Source: Agarilytica sp033852175
Lineage (GTDB): Bacteria; Pseudomonadota; Gammaproteobacteria; Pseudomonadales; Cellvibrionaceae
DNA: 64,000 nucleotides
Direction of reading: 5' to 3'
NCBI GenBank assembly: GCA_033852175.1
Contig: JAWSUY010000006.1
Span: forward strand, 151,834 to 215,833
The notes under the pieces are model-generated. The model searched no databases. It was given only the letters and a program-made list of their open reading frames with translations, and was not told the origin of the DNA. How positions within the stretch are numbered: position 1 is the first letter of the stretch; every line of letters begins with the position of its first letter. The position numbers and the translations under genes are program-made. Positions 15,758 to 23,799 of this stretch are shown here, piece by piece.

Positions 15758-18034
15758 ATGTATCGGATGTTACTTATGAGTCGAGATAAATTGTTTGGGG
15801 ATATTTCACTACGGAAATTAATGCTGGGTTTTGCTGTTTGTATAGCGGCAACTCCTGCTATTTCAGCCGAGTCACTTCTGAGCGAATCGTTCTACTACTC
15901 CGATGTGGTGCTGCCAGACTTCAGTGGGTTTAGCGTTGGGGCAACTAGCGCCGAGTCAATCGAGCCAGCAGAGGCTCCATTTGAAGCTGCTAATGCTCCA
16001 CTTGAAACCGCTAATGCTCTACCGACCAATATGTATTCGTGGGATGTTGTACCCAGCGTCATTCGAAATGATGGCTCAGACTCTTTTGTTGTAAAAGTAG
16101 AATTGCCAGAATCTGCAGATAGCGTTTTCCTGGAAAATGTATCGTACTATTTCAGTACTGCTAGTGAGGTGAGTCTTAATGACTCAGGTCAAGGTCAAGA
16201 CGAAATTGCTGGCGATAATGTATGGACATCTCCGGCGCTTCAATTTAATAATAATTATCAGGGCGATTTATTTTTAACTCCTGACCCTGATAGTACCGAA
16301 GGCGTAAAATTTGAAGTTGTGGGGCGAATAGTTGTCGTCCGGAATGACGAAGAGTTTGATTATTTTGGGCGTGAGGCTAATGTTGGTCTGTTAGACGCAA
16401 ATGAGCAGTTGATCGTGCCAACGAGCATTTCAGCAACCGCGCAAGCCAGCCCAAACTTTGTCAATATTAAAAGTGATAACGCTGATGATATTCAAAATAC
16501 CCTCCGTCAAGATAGTTCGGGCAATATTGCAGACTTGACGAATGAGTTCTACCAAGCCTTTGGCGATGATTACGATTTCTTAACGTTTGTATCGAGCCAT
16601 CGTCAGCTTTATGTTGAATCTGCCTCGAGTAACTTTAATGCGGGTTTAAACATTGGTGTTAGAAACGATGTTCTTGGCTATGGTCGAGGCGAGTTTGACT
16701 CAGGCGCAACTTACGGTAGTGCAGAGCAGTTACAGAGTATTTTAATTTTAGATAATGCTGATCGTGGATTACGATCAGCCAACCTTATGCACGAGGTTGC
16801 GCATCGTTTTGCCGCATTTTTTGACGCACCAGAAACTGGCTTCAAGCGTGATTGGGCGCATTGGAATGGTTGGGGGAATGTAGAAAGTTTACTGGGCGGT
16901 AATGATTGGATTGATAACTTTGATGGTTCCTACACAATAGGTTGTAACTATGGCTATCGTGGTGTTTACCAAATGCCTGCTTTAGAGCGATACCTATTTG
17001 GCTTGCAAACCAGCGAAAATATTCCCACTATCCGCTTTCCCGTAGATGGAACTCCGACAGGCTGTGGTGAAATTATGGAGCCGGGTGAATATCATGAATA
17101 TTCAGCCGATGAAGTTTTATTAGGTTTGGAGACTCGTTATCCTGGACCAGCAGAATCTCAAAAAGAATTTCGCTTTGCATTCGTTGGTGCAACGTCTGAT
17201 CGTTTTATGACGCAAGTGGAAATGACCTTTTATGAAAAATTGGCGTCATGGGTTTCTAAAGATGTCCCTGATGGTGATCCCGATCCGTTTGTATCTATTA
17301 ATGGCTGGGTTCCGATTGAGCGTTATGAGACGGCAATAACGTGGCGTACAGATATCGATATCGATATTCCCACTGTTTCTTGCGCGGAACACTCTTCGAC
17401 TAACTCTGTTCATGTGAGCGAAGGACGAGCGACGACAGAAGTCGTTGGGCAAATCTGTTTTGGCACTTTTTGTTTTGGTGGAACAACAACGTACTATGCT
17501 GTGGGTTCGGACGATAACTTAGGCACAAGCGCGTATACCTCTCAGGTTTTAAAAGAGACTCCTGTCGGATATTACGCGCTAGGTTCATGTCCTTCCGGTC
17601 CTGATACCGTTGCACCGGTTATGACTTTACTTGGTGATGCAGCGATGAGCGTTTCACTGAATGGATCGTTTGTCGATCCGGGTGTGACAGCAACGGATGA
17701 TCAAGATGGTGACATCAGTGCAAGTGTTTCTGTATCCGGAAGCGTTAATACTTCTGTTCTTGGCAGCTACACGCTAACTTATAATGTGTCAGACCAAACT
17801 GGAAATTCCGCAATATCCATTTCGCGTACCGTGAATGTTGTGGAGGGCGGTAACTGTTTTGAGATGTCCTTAGCAAACCATGCAGCTACAGATCGTGTTT
17901 ATATTCAATACTCCTTATATTATGCGACGGGCACAGCGACTTATTTAGGTAGCACGTATGTTAATGCAAGTACTGTTGTAGCACTTGAAGAGTCAACTCC
18001 AGGTAATTGGAGTGTCGTAAACTCGTGTAACTAA
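15758..18034 (+). CDS. secreted HExxH protein with a DUF5011-like Ig domain
   Basis: This 758-residue protein has an N-terminal signal peptide (LMLGFAVCIAATPAISA before ES); translation may start at 15758 or at the in-frame ATG 15776. The middle contains LMHEVAHRFAAFF with HEVAH at about 345-349, a zinc-metalloprotease-like motif, although the overall sequence is not a family I recognise. A Cys-containing repeat near 545-610 (HSSTNSVHVSEGRATTE, TTYYAVGS) resembles the ancillary domain of marine secreted depolymerases. A DUF5011-like Ig domain follows at about 615-694 (VSLNGSFVDPGVTATDDQDG), then a 60-residue tail. The gene stands alone and is followed by a strong terminator. Function is likely extracellular hydrolysis, moderately supported. 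Confidence 0.72.
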   Translation: MYRMLLMSRDKLFGDISLRKLMLGFAVCIAATPAISAESLLSESFYYSDVVLPDFSGFSVGATSAESIEPAEAPFEAANAPLETANALPTNMYSWDVVPSVIRNDGSDSFVVKVELPESADSVFLENVSYYFSTASEVSLNDSGQGQDEIAGDNVWTSPALQFNNNYQGDLFLTPDPDSTEGVKFEVVGRIVVVRNDEEFDYFGREANVGLLDANEQLIVPTSISATAQASPNFVNIKSDNADDIQNTLRQDSSGNIADLTNEFYQAFGDDYDFLTFVSSHRQLYVESASSNFNAGLNIGVRNDVLGYGRGEFDSGATYGSAEQLQSILILDNADRGLRSANLMHEVAHRFAAFFDAPETGFKRDWAHWNGWGNVESLLGGNDWIDNFDGSYTIGCNYGYRGVYQMPALERYLFGLQTSENIPTIRFPVDGTPTGCGEIMEPGEYHEYSADEVLLGLETRYPGPAESQKEFRFAFVGATSDRFMTQVEMTFYEKLASWVSKDVPDGDPDPFVSINGWVPIERYETAITWRTDIDIDIPTVSCAEHSSTNSVHVSEGRATTEVVGQICFGTFCFGGTTTYYAVGSDDNLGTSAYTSQVLKETPVGYYALGSCPSGPDTVAPVMTLLGDAAMSVSLNGSFVDPGVTATDDQDGDISASVSVSGSVNTSVLGSYTLTYNVSDQTGNSAISISRTVNVVEGGNCFEMSLANHAATDRVYIQYSLYYATGTATYLGSTYVNASTVVALEESTPGNWSVVNSCN

Positions 18035-18059
18035 TATTACAAGTAGAAACATTTAAAGA

Positions 18060-18087
18060 AAACCCGCCTATATCGGCGGGTTTTTTG
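18060..18087 (+). terminator. intrinsic terminator after the secreted HExxH gene
   Basis: A 9-bp perfect stem AAACCCGCC/GGCGGGTTT (18060-18068 with 18075-18083) with loop TATATC is followed by a T-run. It starts 26 bases after the stop codon of the gene ending at 18034. The A-run before the stem could let it act weakly on the other strand, but the lipase gene ends 170 bases away. Confidence 0.93.
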
Positions 18088-18258
18088 TATGGGGTAGAGG
18101 AACTGTTTATGTATTGATAATCGAGATTTCAATTGGTTATCGCCTTTGATATTTATTCGGTATTAACGTTTGCAGCGACAGTTCGTTTCACTAAAAGTAA
18201 AAAGTGGGCAGAGGTTTACACTGTCACGCACTGCCCGTTATAAACGGAGGCCTACGAA

Positions 18259-18966
18259 TTATTTAATTAAATCGTATTGCTTTGATGACGTGTATTTTTG
18301 AAGTCCAAAGTGTCCATAATTATAGCTGTAACTGCGCTTTTCCCCTTTGATTTGACTTGAATGCTTTCCGTAGACTAAACATGTGCCTGTGCCGCATACA
18401 ATTTGGTCCATCCAGCTTTTAATGCTGTAAACACGGCTCGCAATTTTCTTGCCGTATAGCCAGTCGAGAAATGGACTGGAAACAGATAAGCCGTTATTGC
18501 CGCATGTTGCATTCGGTACATTCGCGGGATGAATTCCACACGAATAAAGGCCGCGATAAGCGCCTGCTATGCCGACGAACGAATCCACCTTAGATGTTTT
18601 TCCGAGCTTAATGATTTGTTGAGCGGCGAGCGTTACGCCCATCGAATGACCAATGACATCAATTTTCCCTGTGCAAGAATTTGAAATCGCGTTATTAATC
18701 GCGTTGCGCACAGGTGTTTCTTCAGAACCGCTGTGATTATTGTTAGATGGATTGGATGAGCCCCAGCTAGGGCGATAAATCTGGCTGCTGGAATAGCCCT
18801 TACTTTTCAGTTTGTTATACGTGTTATTCCAGTCGCTGGGGCTTCCAGCATTTCCATGAACCAATACAACGTTATCTTTACAGACGGCGTGAGCGCCTGA
18901 TGAGAGGGCTAATATTACGAGAGGAAGCGCTACTTTTTTTACCACAAGTTTTAATTTTTTATACAT
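18259..18966 (-). CDS. secreted lipase/esterase, alpha/beta hydrolase fold
   Basis: This 235-residue protein starts MYKKLKLVVKKVALPLVILA and ends its signal peptide at SSGAHA. The ATG at 18966 has AAGGTG eight bases upstream; a GTG at 18975 would add three residues. It shows the oxyanion block VVLVHGNAGSPSDWNN near residue 34 and the nucleophile elbow IGHSMGVTLA. The C-terminal His is probably in YNYGHFGLQ, and Asp in one of the SWMDQIV/IDVIGH blocks. Cysteines suggest disulfides in the secreted form. The fold matches class 2 triacylglycerol lipases. It is a single-gene unit with no obvious partner. Confidence 0.85.
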   Translation of the reverse strand: MYKKLKLVVKKVALPLVILALSSGAHAVCKDNVVLVHGNAGSPSDWNNTYNKLKSKGYSSSQIYRPSWGSSNPSNNNHSGSEETPVRNAINNAISNSCTGKIDVIGHSMGVTLAAQQIIKLGKTSKVDSFVGIAGAYRGLYSCGIHPANVPNATCGNNGLSVSSPFLDWLYGKKIASRVYSIKSWMDQIVCGTGTCLVYGKHSSQIKGEKRSYSYNYGHFGLQKYTSSKQYDLIK

Positions 18967-19170
18967 TATTGTCACCTTGTTATTATTTATTGCCTCAATC
19001 CTTTTTAACGCGAGGACCGGTGTAAATCGTATTTCTCATGCTTGAATTTAAATATGACCCTTTCGATCAAATCGCCCGGACAAAATCGCTCATTGTAGTG
19101 CCAACTGATTTTTAATCGTGAAACAGAATAACGGTCGTTTTCATGGATAACGAAATGTTATATGAGGGGG

Positions 19171-19191
19171 CGGGATGCGGGATGCGGGATA
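19171..19191. repeat. heptanucleotide tandem repeat (CGGGATG)
   Basis: CGGGATG, CGGGATG and CGGGATA follow one another with a strict 7-base period. A palindrome lies 49 bases downstream (19240-19267). The gap 18967-19289 otherwise holds only the upstream region of the lipase gene and the 3' flank of cbiX. Confidence 0.7.
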
Positions 19192-19239
19192 ACGAGGGGC
19201 GGGAAAATTATTAAAAAACTGACAAAAAATGGGGCGTGT

Positions 19240-19267
19240 GGTGGAAGGCGCCCTTGGCTTTTCCACC
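19240..19267. repeat. GGTGGAA...TTCCACC palindrome
   Basis: GGTGGAA (19240-19246) and TTCCACC (19261-19267) flank a GC-rich centre, and CCTACG follows. The arrangement closely matches the palindromes at 48072-48097 and 48127-48154, so this is a dispersed intergenic repeat. It lies 22 bases beyond the cbiX stop and might help end that transcript, but it has no T-run. Confidence 0.6.
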
Positions 19268-19289
19268 CTACGCTTGAGTAATGGAGATG

Positions 19290-20447
19290 CTATATTTTTT
19301 TACAGCTGGGTATCCCGGGTGCTTCTTCCCTGAGTGATTTCTCTTCATCGATAATCGATTGCGGAAATTGACCCATAAAACAACAACATACATTTTCATT
19401 GATCATCGTGCGCGGACCATGAGGATGGCCGATATGTTTATAGGGCGCGTGGTGATGGCCGTGAGAATGGCTGTGATCGTCGTGTGTATGTTTGTCATCA
19501 TGCAAATGACCGTGCTCATGAGAATTACTGTGAGTAGACTCTGTCTCGGTTTCTTTTTTATCCGTAGAATCTTCAGGCTGAAACTCCGCATGGTGATGAT
19601 GTACATCAATTTCTCCCGCTGCAAGCCGGGCTTTAAAACTCTCCATTAAAGACAAGGTTTTCTCTGGGCCCGATATCGTCTCATTAATGCGCTCAATAAA
19701 CGTATTTAGAACATGTTTCTGATCGCGTAGGTAGTCTGCTTTTAAAAAGGAAACGTCAGGGTTAGCTTCCGCGACTTTATCAACGTAAGCATAAATGCGA
19801 TCAATTAACTTGCCGCCGAAAAGAAAATAAGGCGCGACGACGATCTTCTTAAAGCCGAGCTTAAGCGCCATTTCCAAACCGCGACCGACCGAAGGATAGG
19901 TTACACCCGAATAAACCGTTTCCGCCCAGCCAAAACCCAAATTTTCACTGACGATGCGCGTCAGTTTTGCTGCCTCAGCATTGGCTTCAGAAACCGAAGT
20001 GCCGCGACCCACAACAACCAGCATCGTGTCGTAAAGGTCGCCACTGTGAACATGGTCCAAACCTAAAGCTTCTAGAATGCGTGTTTGAAATGCGGTAACC
20101 ATTTCAGCGTGTAAGCCCAGCTCTCTACCGTATTCGATTTCTAAACCGGGGTGCTTTTCTTGGAACGTGGTTAAAACCGAAGGGATATCGTTCTGCGCGT
20201 GGGTAGCTGAAAACAGCATGCCAGGAACTGCATATATTTTTTTAACGCCTTGCTTGACCAAACGCTCAAGAGACATATGAATGTTAGGAGCGGAATATTC
20301 CAAGAAGCCATACTCGACGTTTAAAGACGGGAAGCGTTGACGTAAGCCCTTGGCCAACAAACTGAACTCTTCTTCCGCAATTTTTGCGCGGCTGCCGTGA
20401 CCGCAGATCATTACGCCTGCGTCTTTTGGTAAGTCGGTTATTTTCAT
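19290..20447 (-). CDS. cbiX: sirohydrochlorin cobaltochelatase (CbiX, long form) with a His-rich tail
   Basis: This 385-residue protein (from ATG 20447; the open frame extends upstream to 20495) inserts cobalt into sirohydrochlorin, the first committed step of the oxygen-independent B12 route. Two chelatase halves are visible: the N-terminal half with ICGHGSRAKIAEEEF and VYAVPGMLFSATHAQNDIP-like sequence, and the second with VVVGRGTSVSEANAEAA and VVAPYFLFGGKLIDRI. Residues from about 280 form a very His-rich stretch (HSNSHEHGHLHDD, HSHSHGHHH), then ENVCCCFMGQFP, reminiscent of the metal or Fe-S tail of long CbiX proteins. It is divergent from the riboswitch/TonB receptor unit. Confidence 0.93.
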   Translation of the reverse strand: MKITDLPKDAGVMICGHGSRAKIAEEEFSLLAKGLRQRFPSLNVEYGFLEYSAPNIHMSLERLVKQGVKKIYAVPGMLFSATHAQNDIPSVLTTFQEKHPGLEIEYGRELGLHAEMVTAFQTRILEALGLDHVHSGDLYDTMLVVVGRGTSVSEANAEAAKLTRIVSENLGFGWAETVYSGVTYPSVGRGLEMALKLGFKKIVVAPYFLFGGKLIDRIYAYVDKVAEANPDVSFLKADYLRDQKHVLNTFIERINETISGPEKTLSLMESFKARLAAGEIDVHHHHAEFQPEDSTDKKETETESTHSNSHEHGHLHDDKHTHDDHSHSHGHHHAPYKHIGHPHGPRTMINENVCCCFMGQFPQSIIDEEKSLREEAPGIPSCKKI

Positions 20448-20558
20448 TTTACTGCTCTTGGTTACTTTTCGTTGTTCTTTTGGCCATGCTGCCACTCAAT
20501 TTTCACTCTTAGCTATTTAGGTGCAAAGTGAATGATTCTCTGGGGGGAAGGCCTAGGG

Positions 20559-20692
20559 TACTGTTGGTGTAAGACCGTCCGCTGCATGTTAGCACAGGGA
20601 TGTGCTGTACTAGACCCACGTAGAAGTATGCGGTCGGAATGCGGCGTTCGAGCGTACAGGGATGTATTTATGTGAGTCTTATCTCGACAGTA
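20559..20692 (+). repeat. palindromic GGA-hairpin repeat, copy 3
   Basis: Outer arms 20559-20575 and 20676-20692 match at 13 of 17 positions; three of the four mismatches are G.T wobbles on the + strand. Inside are a perfect hairpin AGCACA-GGGA-TGTGCT (20591-20606) and, after GAGC, the 12-mer GTACAGGGATGT, which fits RUACARGGAUGU exactly. It shares 30 of 31 bases with copy 4 from GCGGCG to the end of GTATTTAT. About 50 extra bases separate its two GGA hairpins compared with the other copies. It lies between cbiX and the cobalamin riboswitch. Confidence 0.8.
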
Positions 20693-20820
20693 TCTCAAGA
20701 TCCAACCTTTATCGGAGCCAAAGGAATTCAAATCTATGATATTGCATTTTTTGGATCGTAGAAAAATAATTATACGCATATTGTATCTGTAGTGATCGGT
20801 TTTATATACAATGCGCGCCT

Positions 20821-21032
20821 CGATTTTAGGTTCCTTACGGATTAATAGGGAATGCTTGTCTTGTTAGCGATTGTATCGAATCAGTTTCTGGTTCGTTCAA
20901 AAAACCAACAAGTAACAGCAGCTGTCCCCGCAACTGTATGCAGCAAGCCGTTATCAATACCACTGGAGTATTTACTCTGGGAAGGTGATAACAAGCGTTT
21001 GAGCTGTGAGCCAGAAGACCTGCCTATAGTCG
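20821..21032 (+). promoter_or_regulatory. cobalamin riboswitch
   Basis: The region has the ordered blocks of the cobalamin riboswitch: AGGTTCC with TTAATAGGGAA near 20828-20852, GCAGCTGTCCCCGCAACTG near 20918-20936, CCACTGGAG, GGGAAGGTGATAACAAG, and the B12 box AGCCAGAAGACCTGCC at 21009-21024. P1 can form between TAGG at 20827-20830 and CCTA at 21023-21026. It lies about 130 bases upstream of the TonB-dependent receptor start at 21163. By family knowledge, adenosyl- or another cobalamin should switch the downstream operon (receptor, perhaps cobW-cobN-cbiB-cobC-bluB) off. Confidence 0.93.
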
Positions 21033-21162
21033 ATTAAACCTGATGTCGGGGACTGCATCAGAGGAAAATTACGCAAGTATTTCCCTCCTTATATCCCGAC
21101 GCCAATTGTGTACTCGGAACAGGCTTTTACGCTGGTTTCCGTGCTTAATCAAAGGCGAAATA

Positions 21163-23280
21163 ATGAAAAACAATGTGTTATTACGAACTGCACTAGTTCT
21201 TGCCGTGTCACAACCCCTGTCCGTGTTCGCGGCTGGTATCACCGGTGAGATAGAAGAAGTGTTCATCACTGAATCTGCGATCAAAGATACTCTTGCAGGC
21301 GAAGCCGAAGCGGCCTCCATCGGTACCGTGCTAGGTTATCAGCTTGAGCATCGTCCCATACTACGCCCCGCTGAAGTTTTGGAAACCATTCCTGGAATGG
21401 TCATCACGCAGCATAGCGGTGGTGGTAAGGCCAACCAATATTTCTTACGCGGTTTTAATCTCGATCACAGTACCGACTTCGCGACCTACTTCGAAGGCGC
21501 ACCCGTTAATGTAGTTTCCCACGGCCACGGCCAAGGTTACACCGACCTCAACTTCCTCATTCCAGAAATGATGGATCGCATGGTCTATAAAAAAGGTCCG
21601 TACTACGCGTCCGAAGGCGACTTTTCTTCAGCGGGTTCAGCACGAATATATTACTCAAAAGAAAAAGAAACGAACCAAATTAAATTAAAAGTCGGCGAAG
21701 GTAATTATCGCCGGTTTTTATTCCATGGCGGCTACAGTACCGGCGAGTCTAAATGGGTTTATGCCTTTGAAAAAACTCACGACGATGGCCATTGGGAAAA
21801 CCCTGACGATTTAAATCGAGACAATTTTTTCTTAAAGTACTCCATGGGTGACAACGATAATGGTTATTCCGTATCAACGATGCTTTTCAAGTCTGATTGG
21901 TCGGGCACGGATCAAATTCCTCTAAAGCTGGTTAGGGATGGCACCTTAGGTCGCTATGATACTTTGGACCCAACCACTGGCGGTGAAACGCATCGTTATC
22001 AATTGTTTTACCAGCAATGGGCAGAATTAACAGACACTAGTCGGATTAATGCCAATGCTTATATTGTCGATTATGACTTAACATTGTCTGGAAATTTCAC
22101 TTACTTCCTAGATTATCCTGAGAAAGGTGATCAAATAACACAATTTGACGAACGCACTATATTCGGTGGAAAAGTCGAATGGGAGATGGATGTTAATCAG
22201 GATCACCAAGTGAATTTGGGTCTCGATCTGCGGTACGACGACATAAAAAAAGTAGGCGTGGGTCAAAGCGAGGCGCGTGTTATTCATGAGTTACTGAAGC
22301 GCGCGACAGTTGAGGAGCTTTCAACCGGTTTGTACGCCAGCCTGCACTCACAGTGGAGTGATTGGTTCGCCAGTATCGTCGGTTTTCGTTATGACTATTT
22401 CGACGTGGATGTGAACGATAAACTGGATGATATTAATTCTGGTTCTGATAGCGATACCGAAGTCTCACCCAAGCTATCTCTGCGTTTTGGTCCGTTTAAT
22501 GAGACAGAGTTCTTTGTGAACTACGGTAAGGGTCTGCACAGCAATGACGCGCGAGGGGTTGTTAGTGACGAAGGTGATGTGCCGTTAATATCGCCATCTG
22601 AAGGCTATGAAATTGGTGTGAGTAGTAACGTGACCGATACGCTACATGTAAACTTGGTTCTGTTCGCATTAGCGCTGGATTCGGAGTTGGTTTTTGTGGG
22701 TGACAATGGTGATATTGAGCCGAAAGCAGGAACGCGGCGTAAAGGTTTTGAGTTGAGTGCATATTATAAGCCTGTCGATTGGTTTGTGTTCGATGCAGAC
22801 TTTACGAAGGCAGAAGCGCGCTTTAAGGATACTCAGTACGAACTGATTACGACAGGGCCACGGGCCGGTCAGTTGGGATTGTTAGGTGACTACGTCCCAG
22901 ACAGTATTGCCGATGTATTTTCGATGGGTGCTAGTTTCGAGATGGAAAACGGTTTCTACGGTGGTTTACGAGTACGCTATTTTGGGTCGCGTAATTTGAA
23001 CGAAAGTGGCGATGTTAAATCTCGTTCAACATCGGTAGTCAATGCCAACGCAGGCTATCAATTCCAAAAGGGCTTATTCCTTGGACTTGAGGTCTTGAAT
23101 CTCACTGATCGAGCCGGTGATGACATTACCTATCTATATGAATCGAGGCCTATCAGAGAAAATGAAAATAGTGACGGGGATTTAACTAACCCTGATAACC
23201 TAGGTGCAACCGTCGACGGCTTGCACTCCCACCCAATGGGCCCACGTGAAATTCGCGTAACCTTTGGTTATGAGTTTTAA
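21163..23280 (+). CDS. TonB-dependent outer-membrane receptor under a B12 riboswitch
   Basis: This 705-residue protein begins MKNNVLLRTALVLAVSQPLS with a signal peptide cleaved after VFA. The ATG at 21163 follows AAGGCGAAATA; the frame opens earlier, at 21043, but that part overlaps the leader and is not signal-like. The plug domain (about 50-160) shows LRPAEVLETIPGMVITQHSG and QYFLRGFNLDHSTDF. The barrel ends with the usual terminal aromatic (VTFGYEF). It does not look like classical BtuB; the STDFATYFEGAPVN block and many His/Gly residues near VVSHGHGQGY are notable. Riboswitch control and neighbouring cobW/cobN suggest uptake of cobalt chelates or a corrinoid, which is an inference. Confidence 0.9.
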   Translation: MKNNVLLRTALVLAVSQPLSVFAAGITGEIEEVFITESAIKDTLAGEAEAASIGTVLGYQLEHRPILRPAEVLETIPGMVITQHSGGGKANQYFLRGFNLDHSTDFATYFEGAPVNVVSHGHGQGYTDLNFLIPEMMDRMVYKKGPYYASEGDFSSAGSARIYYSKEKETNQIKLKVGEGNYRRFLFHGGYSTGESKWVYAFEKTHDDGHWENPDDLNRDNFFLKYSMGDNDNGYSVSTMLFKSDWSGTDQIPLKLVRDGTLGRYDTLDPTTGGETHRYQLFYQQWAELTDTSRINANAYIVDYDLTLSGNFTYFLDYPEKGDQITQFDERTIFGGKVEWEMDVNQDHQVNLGLDLRYDDIKKVGVGQSEARVIHELLKRATVEELSTGLYASLHSQWSDWFASIVGFRYDYFDVDVNDKLDDINSGSDSDTEVSPKLSLRFGPFNETEFFVNYGKGLHSNDARGVVSDEGDVPLISPSEGYEIGVSSNVTDTLHVNLVLFALALDSELVFVGDNGDIEPKAGTRRKGFELSAYYKPVDWFVFDADFTKAEARFKDTQYELITTGPRAGQLGLLGDYVPDSIADVFSMGASFEMENGFYGGLRVRYFGSRNLNESGDVKSRSTSVVNANAGYQFQKGLFLGLEVLNLTDRAGDDITYLYESRPIRENENSDGDLTNPDNLGATVDGLHSHPMGPREIRVTFGYEF

Positions 23281-23378
23281 GCGATAAAGATAAGCCGCTC
23301 GCTTCAGCTGAGGGGATTGAATAGTCCTCCTCGTTCCTCACGCTCTGGGACGGTGAAAGTATCCACAAACTTGAAAGC

Positions 23379-23476
23379 CCTCGTTCCTGCCGAGATGATT
23401 ACACGGATGTAATCGGTAGAGCGACTCATTGGCGCAGGAAGCGCATAAGTAGAATAACTCAGGAGCAGTTGTCGAG
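23379..23476 (+). repeat. second GGA-hairpin repeat family, copy A
   Basis: Two hairpins lie in tandem: GATTACA-CGGA-TGTAATC (23397-23414) and GCGC-AGGAA-GCGC (23432-23444). Both expose GGA in the loop. The segment from the first hairpin to AAGTAGAATAA and then GAGGATAA aligns with 39036-39128 (copy B) with many substitutions. Weak outer pairing (CCTCG with CGAGG) may enclose the hairpins. It lies between the TonB receptor and cobW, 80 bases before GGA-hairpin copy 4 of the main family. Confidence 0.6.
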
Positions 23477-23558
23477 GATAAACAAAGTCGAAGGTGGGAA
23501 TGAGGGGGATGTGAGCTAAGTCTTGAGCTGAACAGCTTAAAGTACTAACAGGGTGGAA

Positions 23559-23660
23559 GGTAGGGGTATGTTTTGGGAAAGACCGTCTGCCGCATGGATG
23601 CGGCGGTCGAGCGTACAGGGATGTATTTATAGCGTGTCTTTCCCAAAGCGTATCCCTGCC
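23559..23660 (+). repeat. palindromic GGA-hairpin repeat, copy 4
   Basis: Outer arms 23559-23583 and 23636-23660 pair over 25 positions; the four mismatches are all G.T (G.U) wobbles on the + strand. Inside are the hairpin GCCGCA-TGGA-TGCGGC, then GGTCGAGC, then GTACAGGGATGT, an exact fit to the CsrA/RsmA consensus. The GGA triplets are exactly 20 bases apart. The element lies 140 bases before cobW in the gap 23281-23799, where I see no gene. Confidence 0.82.
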
Positions 23661-23799
23661 TGGTATTATATCGAAGCCAAGAGTCTTATCTTGAAAGTTA
23701 TAACCGAGGGCTGAAAGGAGTTGATGTTCATTATCAGCCACACCAACAGGCCCTTTTTGTATTCTCCTAAACAATCGCGCATGGGCGCAGGAGTCAAAC

